DNA of 64,000 nt, taken from the NCBI RefSeq assembly GCF_032397745.1, contig NZ_CP135921.1:5258501-5322500 (forward strand). The letters run 5' to 3'. This document shows, piece after piece, positions 1-8,500 of the stretch (position 1 is its first letter; each line of letters begins with the position of its first letter). This DNA is from Bradyrhizobium prioriisuperbiae (lineage in GTDB: Bacteria > Pseudomonadota > Alphaproteobacteria > Rhizobiales > Xanthobacteraceae). The notes under the pieces are model-generated. The model was not told where the DNA came from. It worked only from the letters and a program-made list of their open reading frames with translations, and did no database searches. Both the position numbers and the translations under genes were made by a program.

Positions 1-986
1 TTGCCGGCAAGAAGATCGAAGTCATCCTGAAGGACGACGCGGCACTGCCTGACAACACCAAGCGGCTGGCGCAGGAGTTGATCGTCAATGACAAGGTCAA
101 CATCATCGCCGGCTTCGGCGTGACGCCGGCGGCGCTGGCCGCGGCTCCGCTCGCGACCCAGGCCAAGGTGCCGCAAATCGTGATGGCCGCGGGCACCTCG
201 ATCATCACCGAGAAGTCGCCCTACATCGCCCGCACCAGCTTCACATTGCCGCAGTCGGCGACCGTGATCGGTGACTGGGCGGTGAAGAACGGCATCCAGA
301 AGGTTGCCGTGCTGGTATCCGACTATGCGCCGGGCGTCGACGCTCTGGCCTCGTTCAAGGAGCATTTCGAAGGCGGCGGCGGCAAGATCGTCGAGGAAAT
401 CAAGGTGCCGCTGGCCAACCCGGATTTCGCGCCGTTCCTGCAGCGCATGAAGGACTCCAAGCCCGACGCCATGTTCGTGTTTGTGCCGGCCGGCCAGGGC
501 GGCAATTTCATGAAGCAGTTCGTCGAGCGTGGCCTCGACAAGACCGGCATCAAGGTGATTGGTCCCGGCGACGTGGTGGATGACGACCTGCTCAACAACA
601 TGGGCGATGCGGCGCTTGGCATCGTTACCGCGCACATCTACTCCGCGGCGCACCCCTCGGCGAAGAACAAGGAATTCGTCGCAGCCTACGAGAAGGCCTA
701 TGGCAACCGCCCGGGCTTCATGGCGGTCGGCGGTTATGACGGCATCCACCTGATCTACGAAGCGTTGAAGAAGACCGGTGGCAAGGCCGATGGCGATTCC
801 CTGATCGCAGCGATGAAGGGCATGGCGTGGGAAAGCCCGCGCGGCCCGATTTCGATCGATCCGGAGACCCGCGACATCGTGCAGAACGTCTATATCCGCA
901 AGGTCGAGAAGAGGGACGGGCAGCTCTACAATGTGGAGTTTGCGACCTTCGGGCCGATCAAGGATCCGGGCAAGATCAAGAAGTAA
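1..986 (+). CDS. ABC transporter periplasmic binding protein, branched-chain amino-acid type (5' end outside window)
   Basis: The reading frame is already open at base 3 and runs to TAA at 984-986, so about 327 C-terminal residues are visible and the signal peptide is lost. The protein has the type I periplasmic-binding fold of LivK-like receptors: alternating sheet and helix segments such as IVNDKVNIIAGFGVTPAAL and a C-terminal lobe with the VGGYDGIHLIYEAL helix typical of the family. It should deliver a ligand to the LivHMGF complex encoded immediately downstream. The ligand cannot be read from sequence; in rhizobia such systems carry amino acids, amides or aromatic acids. A 220-bp gap with a palindromic repeat separates it from the permease genes. 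Confidence 0.9.
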   Translation, partial: AGKKIEVILKDDAALPDNTKRLAQELIVNDKVNIIAGFGVTPAALAAAPLATQAKVPQIVMAAGTSIITEKSPYIARTSFTLPQSATVIGDWAVKNGIQKVAVLVSDYAPGVDALASFKEHFEGGGGKIVEEIKVPLANPDFAPFLQRMKDSKPDAMFVFVPAGQGGNFMKQFVERGLDKTGIKVIGPGDVVDDDLLNNMGDAALGIVTAHIYSAAHPSAKNKEFVAAYEKAYGNRPGFMAVGGYDGIHLIYEALKKTGGKADGDSLIAAMKGMAWESPRGPISIDPETRDIVQNVYIRKVEKRDGQLYNVEFATFGPIKDPGKIKK

Positions 987-1030
987 TGCTGCGGCCGCGC
1001 GGTGGTTTCCGCGCGGCCGTTTGCGTATCT

Positions 1031-1142
1031 CCTCATGGTGAGGAGCGGCCTTTTGGCCGCGTCTCGAACCATGAGGCCCCAGATACCTCTCGTCTGGCCT
1101 CATCCTTCGAGACGCCTGCTTCGCAGGCTCCTCAGGATGAGG
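1031..1142. repeat. Double-hairpin intergenic palindromic repeat
   Basis: Two adjacent imperfect palindromes. The first pairs CCTCATGGT (1031-1039) with ACCATGAGG (1069-1077), with an inner GCGGCC/GGCCGC stem. The second pairs CCTCATCCT (1098-1106) with AGGATGAGG (1134-1142), with an inner GCCTGC/GCAGGC stem. It lies between the binding-protein gene and livH. From memory, this kind of sequence is dispersed between genes in Bradyrhizobium and Rhodopseudomonas genomes. It could modulate the ratio of binding protein to permease by transcript processing, but that is inference. Confidence 0.75.
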
Positions 1143-1206
1143 GGAGGGGTTCGAGCGTGACGCTGAAGAGCATGATGCAGAATACAAGCGACTGGTTGTC
1201 CTGCCC

Positions 1207-2073
1207 ATGACCGTTCTGACCATCCTGTTCGACGGCGTTGCCTACGGCATGCTGCTGTTCGTGCTGGCCTGCGGTCTCTCCGTGACCATGGGGCTGATGA
1301 ATTTCGTCAATCTCGCCCATGGCGCGTTCGCGATGGCGGGTGGTTATGCCTGCGTCATCCTGGTCAACAAGTCCGGCCTGCCGTTCTTCGCGGCGCTGCC
1401 GCTGGCGTTCCTGGCTGCGGCGCTGATCGGCTTTGTGCTGGAGCGGCTGCTGTATCGTCATCTTTATGGACGCACCCATCTCGATCAGGTGCTGTTCACC
1501 ATCGGCCTGGTGTTCATGGCGGTCACGGCGATGGACTACTGGATGGGATCGCAGCAGGTCTTCATCCAGATTCCGGAGTACCTGCGCAGCCAGATCGACG
1601 TCTTTGGCGTCGGTATCGGCCGCTATCGGCTGATGATCATCGTCATCTGCGGGCTTCTGACCATCGCCCTGCAGTTGATCCTGGCGAAGACGCGGTTCGG
1701 CAGCCGCCTGCGGGCGGCGGTTGACGACGCGCGCGCGGCGAACGGCCTCGGCATCAATGTCAACCAGGTGTTCGCGCTGACCTTTGCGTTTGGCTCCGGC
1801 CTTGCCGGTCTCGGCGGCGCGCTGGGTGCGGAGATCCTTGGGCTCGATCCGTATTTCCCGCTGAAGTTCATGATCTACTTCCTGATCGTGGTCTCGGTCG
1901 GTGGCACCTCGACCATCACCGGGCCGTTCCTGGCGTCGCTGCTGCTCGGCATCGGCGACGTCGCCGGTAAGTATTACGTGCCGAAGCTCGGCGCGTTCGT
2001 GATCTACGCCATGATGATCGTGTTGCTGCTCTGGCGTCCGAACGGCCTGTTCGGCCGCTCGGCGGCGCGGTGA
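1207..2073 (+). CDS. livH: Branched-chain amino-acid type ABC permease, LivH family
   Basis: This 288-residue inner-membrane protein is close to the usual length for LivH. About eight hydrophobic segments are visible. The N-terminal GLMNFVNLAHGAF segment is the LivH signature, and the C-terminal stretch VVSVGGTSTITGPFLASLL matches the cytoplasmic coupling region. It forms the transmembrane pore with LivM. The ATG at 1207 is preceded only by a weak ribosome site. The stop is 7 bp before livM, so the genes are co-transcribed. Confidence 0.93.
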   Translation: MTVLTILFDGVAYGMLLFVLACGLSVTMGLMNFVNLAHGAFAMAGGYACVILVNKSGLPFFAALPLAFLAAALIGFVLERLLYRHLYGRTHLDQVLFTIGLVFMAVTAMDYWMGSQQVFIQIPEYLRSQIDVFGVGIGRYRLMIIVICGLLTIALQLILAKTRFGSRLRAAVDDARAANGLGINVNQVFALTFAFGSGLAGLGGALGAEILGLDPYFPLKFMIYFLIVVSVGGTSTITGPFLASLLLGIGDVAGKYYVPKLGAFVIYAMMIVLLLWRPNGLFGRSAAR

Positions 2074-2080
2074 GGCGGCC

Positions 2081-3127
2081 ATGACAAAGCCACACGGCGC
2101 CATGGGAGATCATCTGGTCGCCGCCGCGCGCTGGCGCTGGCCCGAGATCGCGTTCTGGCTGATCGCCCTGGCCGCGGTGTTCCTGTTTCCCAACCGCTAT
2201 CTCATCCTGACCGAGATCGCCTGGCTCGGGCTGTTTGCGCTGTCGCTCGATTTGATCCTCGGTTACGCCGGTATCGTCTCGCTCGGGCACGCCGCGTTCT
2301 TCGGGATCGGCGCCTATTCGGCGGGCCTGCTTGCCAAGCACGGCATCATCGACGAGCCGGTGCTGGCGCTGCTGGTCGCCGGGCTTGCCGCCACGGTCGC
2401 CGGCTTTCTCACCAGCTTCCTTGTCATGCGCGGCACCACCGACCTGACGCGGCTGATGGTGACCCTCGGCATCGCGCTGCTGCTGCGCGAGCTCGCCAAC
2501 CGCTTCTCCAACATCACCGGTGGATTCGACGGCCTGCAGGGCATCACCATGGCGCCGATCCTCGGCCTGTTCGAGTTCGATATTTTCGGCAAGGTCGGCT
2601 TCATCTACTGCCTCTCGGTGGGATTCCTGCTGTTCCTGCTGGCGCGCCGCATCGTGCATTCGCCGTTCGGCCTGTCGCTGCGGGCGATCCGCAACAATCC
2701 GCTGCGTGCGGCCGCGATCGGCATTCCGGTGACCCGGCGGCTGATCGCGATCTACACGGTGGCCGCGTTCTATGCCGGTATTGCCGGCGCACTGTTCACC
2801 CAGTCGACCGCACTGGCCTCGCTCGACGTGTTCGCGTTCGATCGCTCCGCCGACCTGCTGCTGGTGCTGGTGATCGGCGGCACCGGTTATCTCTATGGCG
2901 GCCTGATCGGCGCGGCGATCTTCAAGTTCCTGCAGGAATTCCTCTCGACCCTGACGCCGCAGTTCTGGCAATTCTGGATCGGTCTCTTCCTGGTGGTGAT
3001 CGTGCTGATCGGGCGCGAGCGGATGCATCGCTGGGTGTTGCATGTCCCACGCCAGTTTGCGCAATGGTTCGGTTCCAAGTCCAAGACTGAAACACCTGCG
3101 GCGTCGACCGGTGGAGAGGCGCCATGA
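2081..3127 (+). CDS. livM: Branched-chain amino-acid type ABC permease, LivM family
   Basis: A 348-residue polytopic membrane protein and the partner of LivH. The motif GYAGIVSLGHAAFFGIGAY near residue 65 and the later VIGGTGYLYGGLIGAAIF segment are characteristic of LivM. The N-terminus is a short cytoplasmic lead; an alternative ATG lies 21 bp downstream at 2102. The last codon overlaps the livG start (ATGA at 3124-3127), which indicates translational coupling. The hydrophilic tail of about 35 residues is rich in Thr, Ser and Ala and has no obvious function. Confidence 0.93.
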   Translation: MTKPHGAMGDHLVAAARWRWPEIAFWLIALAAVFLFPNRYLILTEIAWLGLFALSLDLILGYAGIVSLGHAAFFGIGAYSAGLLAKHGIIDEPVLALLVAGLAATVAGFLTSFLVMRGTTDLTRLMVTLGIALLLRELANRFSNITGGFDGLQGITMAPILGLFEFDIFGKVGFIYCLSVGFLLFLLARRIVHSPFGLSLRAIRNNPLRAAAIGIPVTRRLIAIYTVAAFYAGIAGALFTQSTALASLDVFAFDRSADLLLVLVIGGTGYLYGGLIGAAIFKFLQEFLSTLTPQFWQFWIGLFLVVIVLIGRERMHRWVLHVPRQFAQWFGSKSKTETPAASTGGEAP

Positions 3128-3876
3128 CATTCGCGCTGGAAACCATCGGGTTGCAGAAGCATTTCGGCGGGCTTGCCGTGACGCGCGACCTCTCGCTCAA
3201 GGTCAAGACCGGGGCGCGCCACGCCCTGATCGGACCGAACGGCGCCGGCAAGACCACGGTGATCAACCTGTTGACCGGCGTGCTGCGGCCGAACGCCGGG
3301 CGCATCATCCTGGAAGGCTCCGACATCACCGCGTTGCCGGTGCACAAGCGGGTGCTGCGCGGGCTGTCGCGCACCTTCCAGATCAACCAGCTCTATCCGG
3401 ATCTGACGCCGCTGGAGACTGTCGGACTCGCGGTCTCCGAGCGCCTCGGCCACGGCTCCGACTGGTGGCGGGTGCTGGGCACGCGCTCCGACGTCAATGG
3501 CGAGATTGCCGAGCACCTCGCGCGTTTCCATCTGCTCGATGTGATGAACGAGCGCACCGCCACACTGCCCTATGGCAAGCAGCGGCTGCTGGAGATTGCG
3601 GTCGCGATCGCCACCAAGCCGCGGGTGCTGTTGCTGGACGAGCCTGCCGCGGGTGTGCCGGAAAGCGAGCGCCATGACATCCTGGCGGCGGTCGCCAGCC
3701 TGCCACGGGACGTCACCGTGCTGCTGATCGAACATGACATGGACCTGGTGTTCAGTTTCGCCGATCGCATCTCGGTGCTGGTCGCCGGCGCCATGCTGGT
3801 CGAAGGCGCGCCGGACGAGGTGGCGCGCGATCCCCAGGTGAAGGCGGTCTATCTCGGTGAGGGCGCCGATGTCTGA
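3124..3876 (+). CDS. livG: ABC transporter ATPase, LivG family
   Basis: A 250-residue cytoplasmic ATPase. Walker A GPNGAGKTT is at residues 37-45 and Walker B is VLLLDEPAAGV. The signature region reads LPYGKQR rather than LSGGQ, as is usual for LivG. The C-terminal end (VKAVYLGEG) is the typical LivG tail. It energises transport together with LivF. The start overlaps livM by 4 bp and the end overlaps livF, so the order is a tight M-G-F operon. Confidence 0.93.
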   Translation: MTFALETIGLQKHFGGLAVTRDLSLKVKTGARHALIGPNGAGKTTVINLLTGVLRPNAGRIILEGSDITALPVHKRVLRGLSRTFQINQLYPDLTPLETVGLAVSERLGHGSDWWRVLGTRSDVNGEIAEHLARFHLLDVMNERTATLPYGKQRLLEIAVAIATKPRVLLLDEPAAGVPESERHDILAAVASLPRDVTVLLIEHDMDLVFSFADRISVLVAGAMLVEGAPDEVARDPQVKAVYLGEGADV

Positions 3877-4582
3877 TCTGCTCGCGATTTCGGATCTGCG
3901 CGCCGGCTACGGCGAAGCCGTGGTGCTGCCGAAGATGTCGCTGCAACTGGCGGAGGGGCAGGTGCTGGCGCTGCTCGGCCGCAACGGTACCGGCAAGACC
4001 ACGCTGATCAACTCCATCGTCGGCGTCACCCGCCGGTTCGGCGGCACCGTTACGCTCGCCGGGCAGGATGTGACGCGGATGCGGCCGGACCAGCGTGCGC
4101 GAGCCGGCATCGGCTGGGTTCCGCAGGAGCGCAACATCTTCCGCTCGCTGACGGTGGAAGAAAACATGACCGCGGTAGCGCAGCCGGGACCGTGGGATGT
4201 CGACAAGATCTACGCGATGTTCCCGCGCCTGAAGGAGCGACGGAGTAACTTCGGCAACCAGCTCTCCGGCGGCGAGCAGCAGATGCTGGCGATCGGCCGG
4301 GCGCTGACGCTCAATCCGAAGGTGTTGCTGCTCGACGAGCCGACCGAGGGCCTGGCGCCGATCATTGTCGATGAACTGCTGCTGGCGCTTGGCAAGATCA
4401 CCCGTGCCGGCGGCATCTGCTCGATCATCGTGGAGCAGAACGCCCGCAAGATTTTGTCACTGGCCGATCGGGTGGTGATTTTGGAGCGCGGCACCATCGT
4501 GCACGACACCTCGAGCGCCGCGCTGAAAAATGATCCCGCGACCCTGGAGAAGTTCCTCGGCGTCTCCGGCGGGACCCACTGA
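3869..4582 (+). CDS. livF: ABC transporter ATPase, LivF family
   Basis: A 237-residue ATPase with Walker A GRNGTGKTT at residues 37-45, signature LSGGEQQ and Walker B VLLLDEPTEGLAP. The ATG at 3869 was chosen over the in-frame GTG at 3857 because it gives the standard LivF N-terminus (MSDLL) and follows a GGTGAGGG stretch. It overlaps the end of livG by 8 bp. It is the second nucleotide-binding subunit of the Liv-type importer. Confidence 0.93.
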   Translation: MSDLLAISDLRAGYGEAVVLPKMSLQLAEGQVLALLGRNGTGKTTLINSIVGVTRRFGGTVTLAGQDVTRMRPDQRARAGIGWVPQERNIFRSLTVEENMTAVAQPGPWDVDKIYAMFPRLKERRSNFGNQLSGGEQQMLAIGRALTLNPKVLLLDEPTEGLAPIIVDELLLALGKITRAGGICSIIVEQNARKILSLADRVVILERGTIVHDTSSAALKNDPATLEKFLGVSGGTH

Positions 4583-4627
4583 CCTCGTCGACCAACCAAC
4601 AAGATCAACAAGCATCGGAGAAACATC

Positions 4628-5743
4628 ATGCAAAGGACAGCCCCGCCATTCCGCGCCGACCAGGTCGGCAGCCTGTTGCGGCCGTCGCGCATCAAGGACG
4701 CGCGCGCCAAACTCGAGAAGGGGGAGATTCCGGCGAGCGAGCTTGCCCGGATTGAGGATCTTGAGATCGAGAAGATCGTGCACAAGCAGAAGTCGATCGG
4801 CTTGCAGCTTGCGACTGACGGCGAGTTCCGCCGCTCCTGGTGGCACTTCGATTTCCTTGCCAAGTTGACCGGCTGCGAACTGTACCACCCCGAAGGCATC
4901 CAGTTCGCCGGCATCACCACCCGCGCCGACAGCGTCCGTGTGATCGGAAAGCTCGACTTCCCGGCCGACCATCCGATGCTTGCGCACTATAAGTTCCTGC
5001 ACAAGCAGTGCGCAGTCGCCGGCATCACCGCGAAGATGACGATTCCCTCGCCCGCAGTGCTGCATTTCCGCGGCGGCCGCAAGGCGATCTCCAAGGAGGT
5101 CTATCCGGATCTCGAGCCGTTCTTCGAGGATCTGGCCAAGACCTACCGCAAGGCGGTGAAGGCATTCTACGACGCCGGCTGCCGCTACCTGCAGTTCGAC
5201 GACACCGTGTGGGCCTATCTCTGCTCGCAGGATGAACTGAAGAAGGCGCGCGAGCGCGGTGACGAGGTCGATCATCTGCAGGAAATCTACGCCCGCGTCA
5301 TCAATTACGCGATCGCGGAAAAGCCCGCCGATATGGCCATCACCACCCATGTCTGCCGCGGCAATTTCCGCTCGACCTGGATTTCGTCCGGTGGTTACGA
5401 GCCGGTGGCGGAAACCATGCTCGCCGGCACCAATTATGACGGCTACTTCCTTGAGTATGATTCCGACCGCGCCGGCGGCTTCGAGCCGCTGCGTTTCCTG
5501 CCCAAGGGCAAGAAGATCGTGGTGGTCGGCGTCATCACCTCCAAGTTCGGCGAACTGGAGAAGAAGGATGACATCAAGCGCCGGCTGGAGGAAGCCGCCA
5601 AGTTCGCCGACATCGACCAACTCGCCGTGTCGCCCCAGTGCGGATTCGCCTCGACGGAAGAGGGCAACATTCTCTCCGAGGACGAGCAGTGGGCGAAGCT
5701 GAGCCTCGCGCTCGAGGTGGCGAAAGAGGTGTGGGGGAAGTAG
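4628..5743 (+). CDS. Cobalamin-independent methionine synthase II-like methyltransferase (MetE C-terminal family)
   Basis: A 371-residue single TIM-barrel protein of the UROD/MetE superfamily, about half the length of full MetE. Candidate zinc ligands of the MetE type are visible: His241 and Cys243 in THVCRGN, Glu276 in FLEYD and Cys338 in PQCGF. The usual reaction is methyl transfer to a thiol such as homocysteine, but short MetE-like proteins have diverse or unknown methyl donors. GGAG at 4617-4620 supports the ATG at 4628. The gene is 45 bp after livF and probably in the same transcript, so the imported compound may feed this reaction (inference). Confidence 0.82.
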   Translation: MQRTAPPFRADQVGSLLRPSRIKDARAKLEKGEIPASELARIEDLEIEKIVHKQKSIGLQLATDGEFRRSWWHFDFLAKLTGCELYHPEGIQFAGITTRADSVRVIGKLDFPADHPMLAHYKFLHKQCAVAGITAKMTIPSPAVLHFRGGRKAISKEVYPDLEPFFEDLAKTYRKAVKAFYDAGCRYLQFDDTVWAYLCSQDELKKARERGDEVDHLQEIYARVINYAIAEKPADMAITTHVCRGNFRSTWISSGGYEPVAETMLAGTNYDGYFLEYDSDRAGGFEPLRFLPKGKKIVVVGVITSKFGELEKKDDIKRRLEEAAKFADIDQLAVSPQCGFASTEEGNILSEDEQWAKLSLALEVAKEVWGK

Positions 5744-5784
5744 GGCGCCTGCGTTAAGAAGCAGAGCACCCACCCGATATGATG

Positions 5785-5883
5785 CGTCATGGCCGGGCTT
5801 GTCCCGGCCATCCACGTCTTTAGGGCGTTTCCGTATACACAAGAAGCAGGACGTGGATGCCCGCGACGAGCGCGGGCATGACG
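5785..5883. repeat. Nested palindromic intergenic repeat
   Basis: The left half contains ATGGCCGGG / CCCGGCCAT (5789-5797 and 5803-5811). The right half contains ATGCCCGCG / CGCGGGCAT (5857-5865 and 5871-5879). The arms are also related to each other: ATCCACGTC follows the left hairpin and GACGTGGAT precedes the right one, and the outer edges read GCGTCATG and CATGACGC. The whole element could fold as a cruciform. It lies between the MetE-like gene and the chloride-channel remnant. From memory, similar sequences are common in Bradyrhizobium and Rhodopseudomonas intergenic regions. Confidence 0.75.
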
Positions 5884-5908
5884 CAGAGTATGCATCCGAT
5901 TTGGGTGC

Positions 5909-6452
5909 CTACATCTCCCCGACCGCCTCGCGCCGACGCCGCTCGGATTCTTCCGAATAACGTCGCAACGCATGCGCCTCGGTCAGAAGCCCGATCACGC
6001 GCCGCTGCTCGGCGGTGTCGACCACCGCGAGAGACTCCGCCTCCGCGCGGTCGAACGCGGCGACCGCGTCCTGCACGTTTTGGTCCGGCCGCAGCATGGC
6101 CTCTGGATAATGCAGAATGTCGTGCAGCTTGATGGCTTCGGCGGCGCTGCGGATGGTTTCGCCGCGCAAGTGGAATCGCCAGGTGGCGAACGAATAACCG
6201 AACAGTTCCCGGGTCAGCTGGGTCGAGATGATGACGGCCACCAGCGCCGCGGTGGTCAGCCACAGGTTGCCCGTGGTCTCCAGCGCGATGAACGACATGG
6301 TGAGGGGGCCGCCGATCACGGACGCGGACACCGCGCCCATGCCCACGATCGCATAGAGGTTCGGGTCCCGGCCAGATCATGTCGATGCCGGCGGCCAACA
6401 GGTGGCCGCCAAGGGCGCCTAGCAGCCGCGAGGCGAAGAACAGTAGACGTGC
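5909..6452 (-). pseudogene. Remnant of a ClC-family chloride channel (C-terminal part, frameshifted)
   Basis: The minus strand encodes the end of a ClC channel or antiporter in two frames. The upstream piece (about 6452 to 6370) reads LLFFASRLLGALGGHLLAAG then IDMIWPG. The downstream piece reads PNLYAIVGMGAVSASVIGG, further membrane helices, and a cytoplasmic tail with a CBS-like segment ending at 5909. The frame changes near 6365-6375. An in-frame TGA next to 6453 and the absence of more ClC sequence upstream show that the N-terminal two thirds are gone. It is a decayed gene, not a functional channel. Confidence 0.8.
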
Positions 6453-6703
6453 TCAGAGAGGGCAAGAGGAGGCTGTTGAAGGGTTCAAGTGCGATTTTCG
6501 CTGGGATTGAATGACGAAGTGGCGGGGACATCCAGAAGTGATGCGCGGGGCGCGCATGCCTCGGGCCCTTGGGAGAGGCTTCTGCCTCATCTGTGCTTCA
6601 GATGTGCGACAGTCGACGAGAAATTTGGTTTGCCGTTCGCATCGGGGCGTTGTCTTTCGGCATGATCCGAGAATAGTTGTCGATTGCGGGGGCAAAGGAC
6701 GAC

Positions 6704-7728
6704 ATGGACGCAAGACTCGAACGAAAGCTGCGCGCGCTGGTGGTGATTGCGGCCAGCGGGATCGTCGCTGGCATCGCCTATGTCATGATGCAGGGAACGA
6801 TGGCGCCGGTCGAGATCGCGATCGGGATTTCCTACGGTCTGCTGATCAGCCTCGCGGTCGGTGTCGTCGGGCTGTTCCTGGAGGCGGGCCCGGTCAATCT
6901 CTGGCTGGGTGGCCTGTCCTTCACCGTCAGCCTGCTGATCCGCAGCGCGGTGTACGCCGCCATCATCATTCCCATCCACTTCTTCCAGTTGGGAGTGCGG
7001 CTGGTCGGCCAGACGCCGGTGTATTCCGCGGAGGGCTTCTGGAGCGCGACGCTCTATTCCGCCGCGTTTCTGATTGTGATGAATCTGATGCTCGGCATCG
7101 TCAATATCATCGGGCCGCGCGCGTTTCTCAATTTTATCACCGGGCGGTATCACGCGCCGGTGGAGGAAAACCGCTTCGTGCTGTTTGTCGACATCGCTGG
7201 ATCGACGGGGCTGGCCGAGCAGCTCGGCGGCATCGGCATTCATCGCTTTCTCGACCGCACGTTTCGCCTGCTGACACTGTCGGTGGTCGATCATCGCGGC
7301 GAGGTGCTCAATTACATCGGCGACGAGGTGATCGTGACCTGGCCCGAAGACAGCGGCGCGGTCGATTGCCGGCCGTGCGGTGTTTTCTTGCAATGCGTGC
7401 GGTGCTTGCGCATGCGTCACGGCAGTTCGAGCGCGAGTTCGGTGCGGGGCCACGGATTCGCGGCAGCCTGCATTTCGGCCCGGTGATCATCGGCGAAATC
7501 GGCGACGTCAAGCGCGCCATCGTGTTCAATGGCGATGTCATGAACACTGCCGCGCGACTGGAGGAGCTCAGCCGCACCGTCGAGGGTGGCTTTCTCGCCT
7601 CGCGCGCGGCGATGCAGCGCTTCACATCCACGTCGCCGTTCGCCATGCGCGATCTCGGCCAGATGGCGATCCGCGGGCGCGCCGACGGGATCGAGGTGGT
7701 GGGGCTGGATGCCGCTGTCTTGACGTAG
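6704..7728 (+). pseudogene. Membrane-bound class III adenylate/guanylate cyclase with a frameshift
   Basis: The ATG at 6704 follows AAAGGA. Residues 10-140 hold about five hydrophobic segments. A class III cyclase domain follows, with metal-binding Asp163 (FVDIAGS) and Asp207 (YIGDE). Near 7370-7378 the frame shifts: the first frame continues as an unrelated tail to 7486. The neighbouring frame carries the rest of the domain (AVRCFLAMRAVLAHA, LHFGPVIIGEIG, and MNTAARLEEL with the transition-state Asn and Arg) to TAG at 7728. One missing base in the GGCCG stretch explains it. Both halves are otherwise well preserved, so the lesion is recent or a sequencing error. The intact product would be a membrane cyclase of about 340 residues. 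Confidence 0.82.
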
Positions 7729-7802
7729 CACGCGCCGGTGGTGCCCCGACCGGACCGTGCGGATAGGGCCGGAACCGGGCCGAAATGGCCCATCTCAGGC
7801 CC

Positions 7803-7854
7803 TTGACAAATCCCGTTATGAATCTAGCTTCAGGATTCATGAAGAAAGATTCAT
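7803..7854 (+). promoter_or_regulatory. Promoter and three-copy operator for the TetR gene
   Basis: TTGACA at 7803-7808 is a perfect -35 box; a weak -10 (TAGCTT, 7825-7830) follows at 16 bp. A 7-bp element occurs three times: ATGAATC at 7818-7824 and its inverse GATTCAT at 7834-7840 and 7848-7854. The first two form an inverted repeat over the -10 region and the third abuts the ATG at 7856. This layout fits autorepression by the TetR protein encoded directly downstream (inference). Confidence 0.6.
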
Positions 7855-7855
7855 A

Positions 7856-8500
7856 ATGGCAATAGCTCAGATCCGCAGGCAGTTGATCGAGGACACGCAC
7901 AAGCGCGTGCTCCAGGTCACGCGAGACCTGATTGCCGAGGGCGGATGGTCTGCAGCGCAGATGTCCGTCATCGCCAGCCGCGCGGCCTTGGCGACGGGGT
8001 CGATCTACCGCTATTTCGACTCCAAGGTTGACCTGTGCGTGCAGGTGCTGTCGCAGGTCTCGGAGCGCGAGGCGCAAGTTGTCGCGGACATCGTTGCGAC
8101 CGACGGCGATGCCACGTCGAGATTGCGCGATGCCGTCGCGATGTTTGTGCGGCGCGCGGCGCGTAAGCCGCGGTTGGCCTATGCATTGATCGCCGAGCCT
8201 TGCGAGCCGGAGCTCAACGAGGCCAGGCTCAAATACCGTGACGCGCTCGCGGGGCAGTTCGCGCGCCTGATCGCCGAGGGGATTCGCCGCGGCGAGTTTA
8301 TCGACATGCCGCCCGACCTGCTGTCCACCTGCGTCATCGGAGCGATGATGGAGCCGCTGATCCGGCCGCTGGCGCGCGCGGTGACCCACCCGATGCCGGA
8401 GATCGAAACGCTTGCGGAGCAGGTGGCGACGGTTTGCGTCCGCATGGTCCGCGCAGAAGCCAAGTTGACCAGTGTCAAGGCAACCCGGAAGCCATCATGA
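7856..8500 (+). CDS. TetR/AcrR family transcriptional regulator
   Basis: A 214-residue DNA-binding protein. The N-terminal helix-turn-helix region (about residues 10-55) has the TetR recognition-helix motif ATGSIYRYFDSKVDL. The remainder is the ligand-binding and dimerisation domain. The ATG at 7856 was preferred over upstream in-frame starts because those would overlap the promoter. The stop overlaps the next ATG (8497-8500), so it heads an operon of acyl-CoA metabolism genes. Its ligand is probably an acyl-CoA or a related metabolite (inference from context). Confidence 0.9.
   Translation: MAIAQIRRQLIEDTHKRVLQVTRDLIAEGGWSAAQMSVIASRAALATGSIYRYFDSKVDLCVQVLSQVSEREAQVVADIVATDGDATSRLRDAVAMFVRRAARKPRLAYALIAEPCEPELNEARLKYRDALAGQFARLIAEGIRRGEFIDMPPDLLSTCVIGAMMEPLIRPLARAVTHPMPEIETLAEQVATVCVRMVRAEAKLTSVKATRKPS

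Noticed and set aside
1916..3130. Long open frame on the minus strand opposite livM and the end of livH
   Set aside because: It is a by-product of high GC third positions: highly charged, low-complexity translation, no motif, and fully antisense to well-supported genes. The same applies to the long antisense frames at 8179-10113 and 20006-21280.
6453..6703. Possible gene between the ClC remnant and the cyclase
   Set aside because: The open frames are short, lack ribosome sites and have no family resemblance; probably residual DNA from the decayed channel gene and the cyclase promoter.
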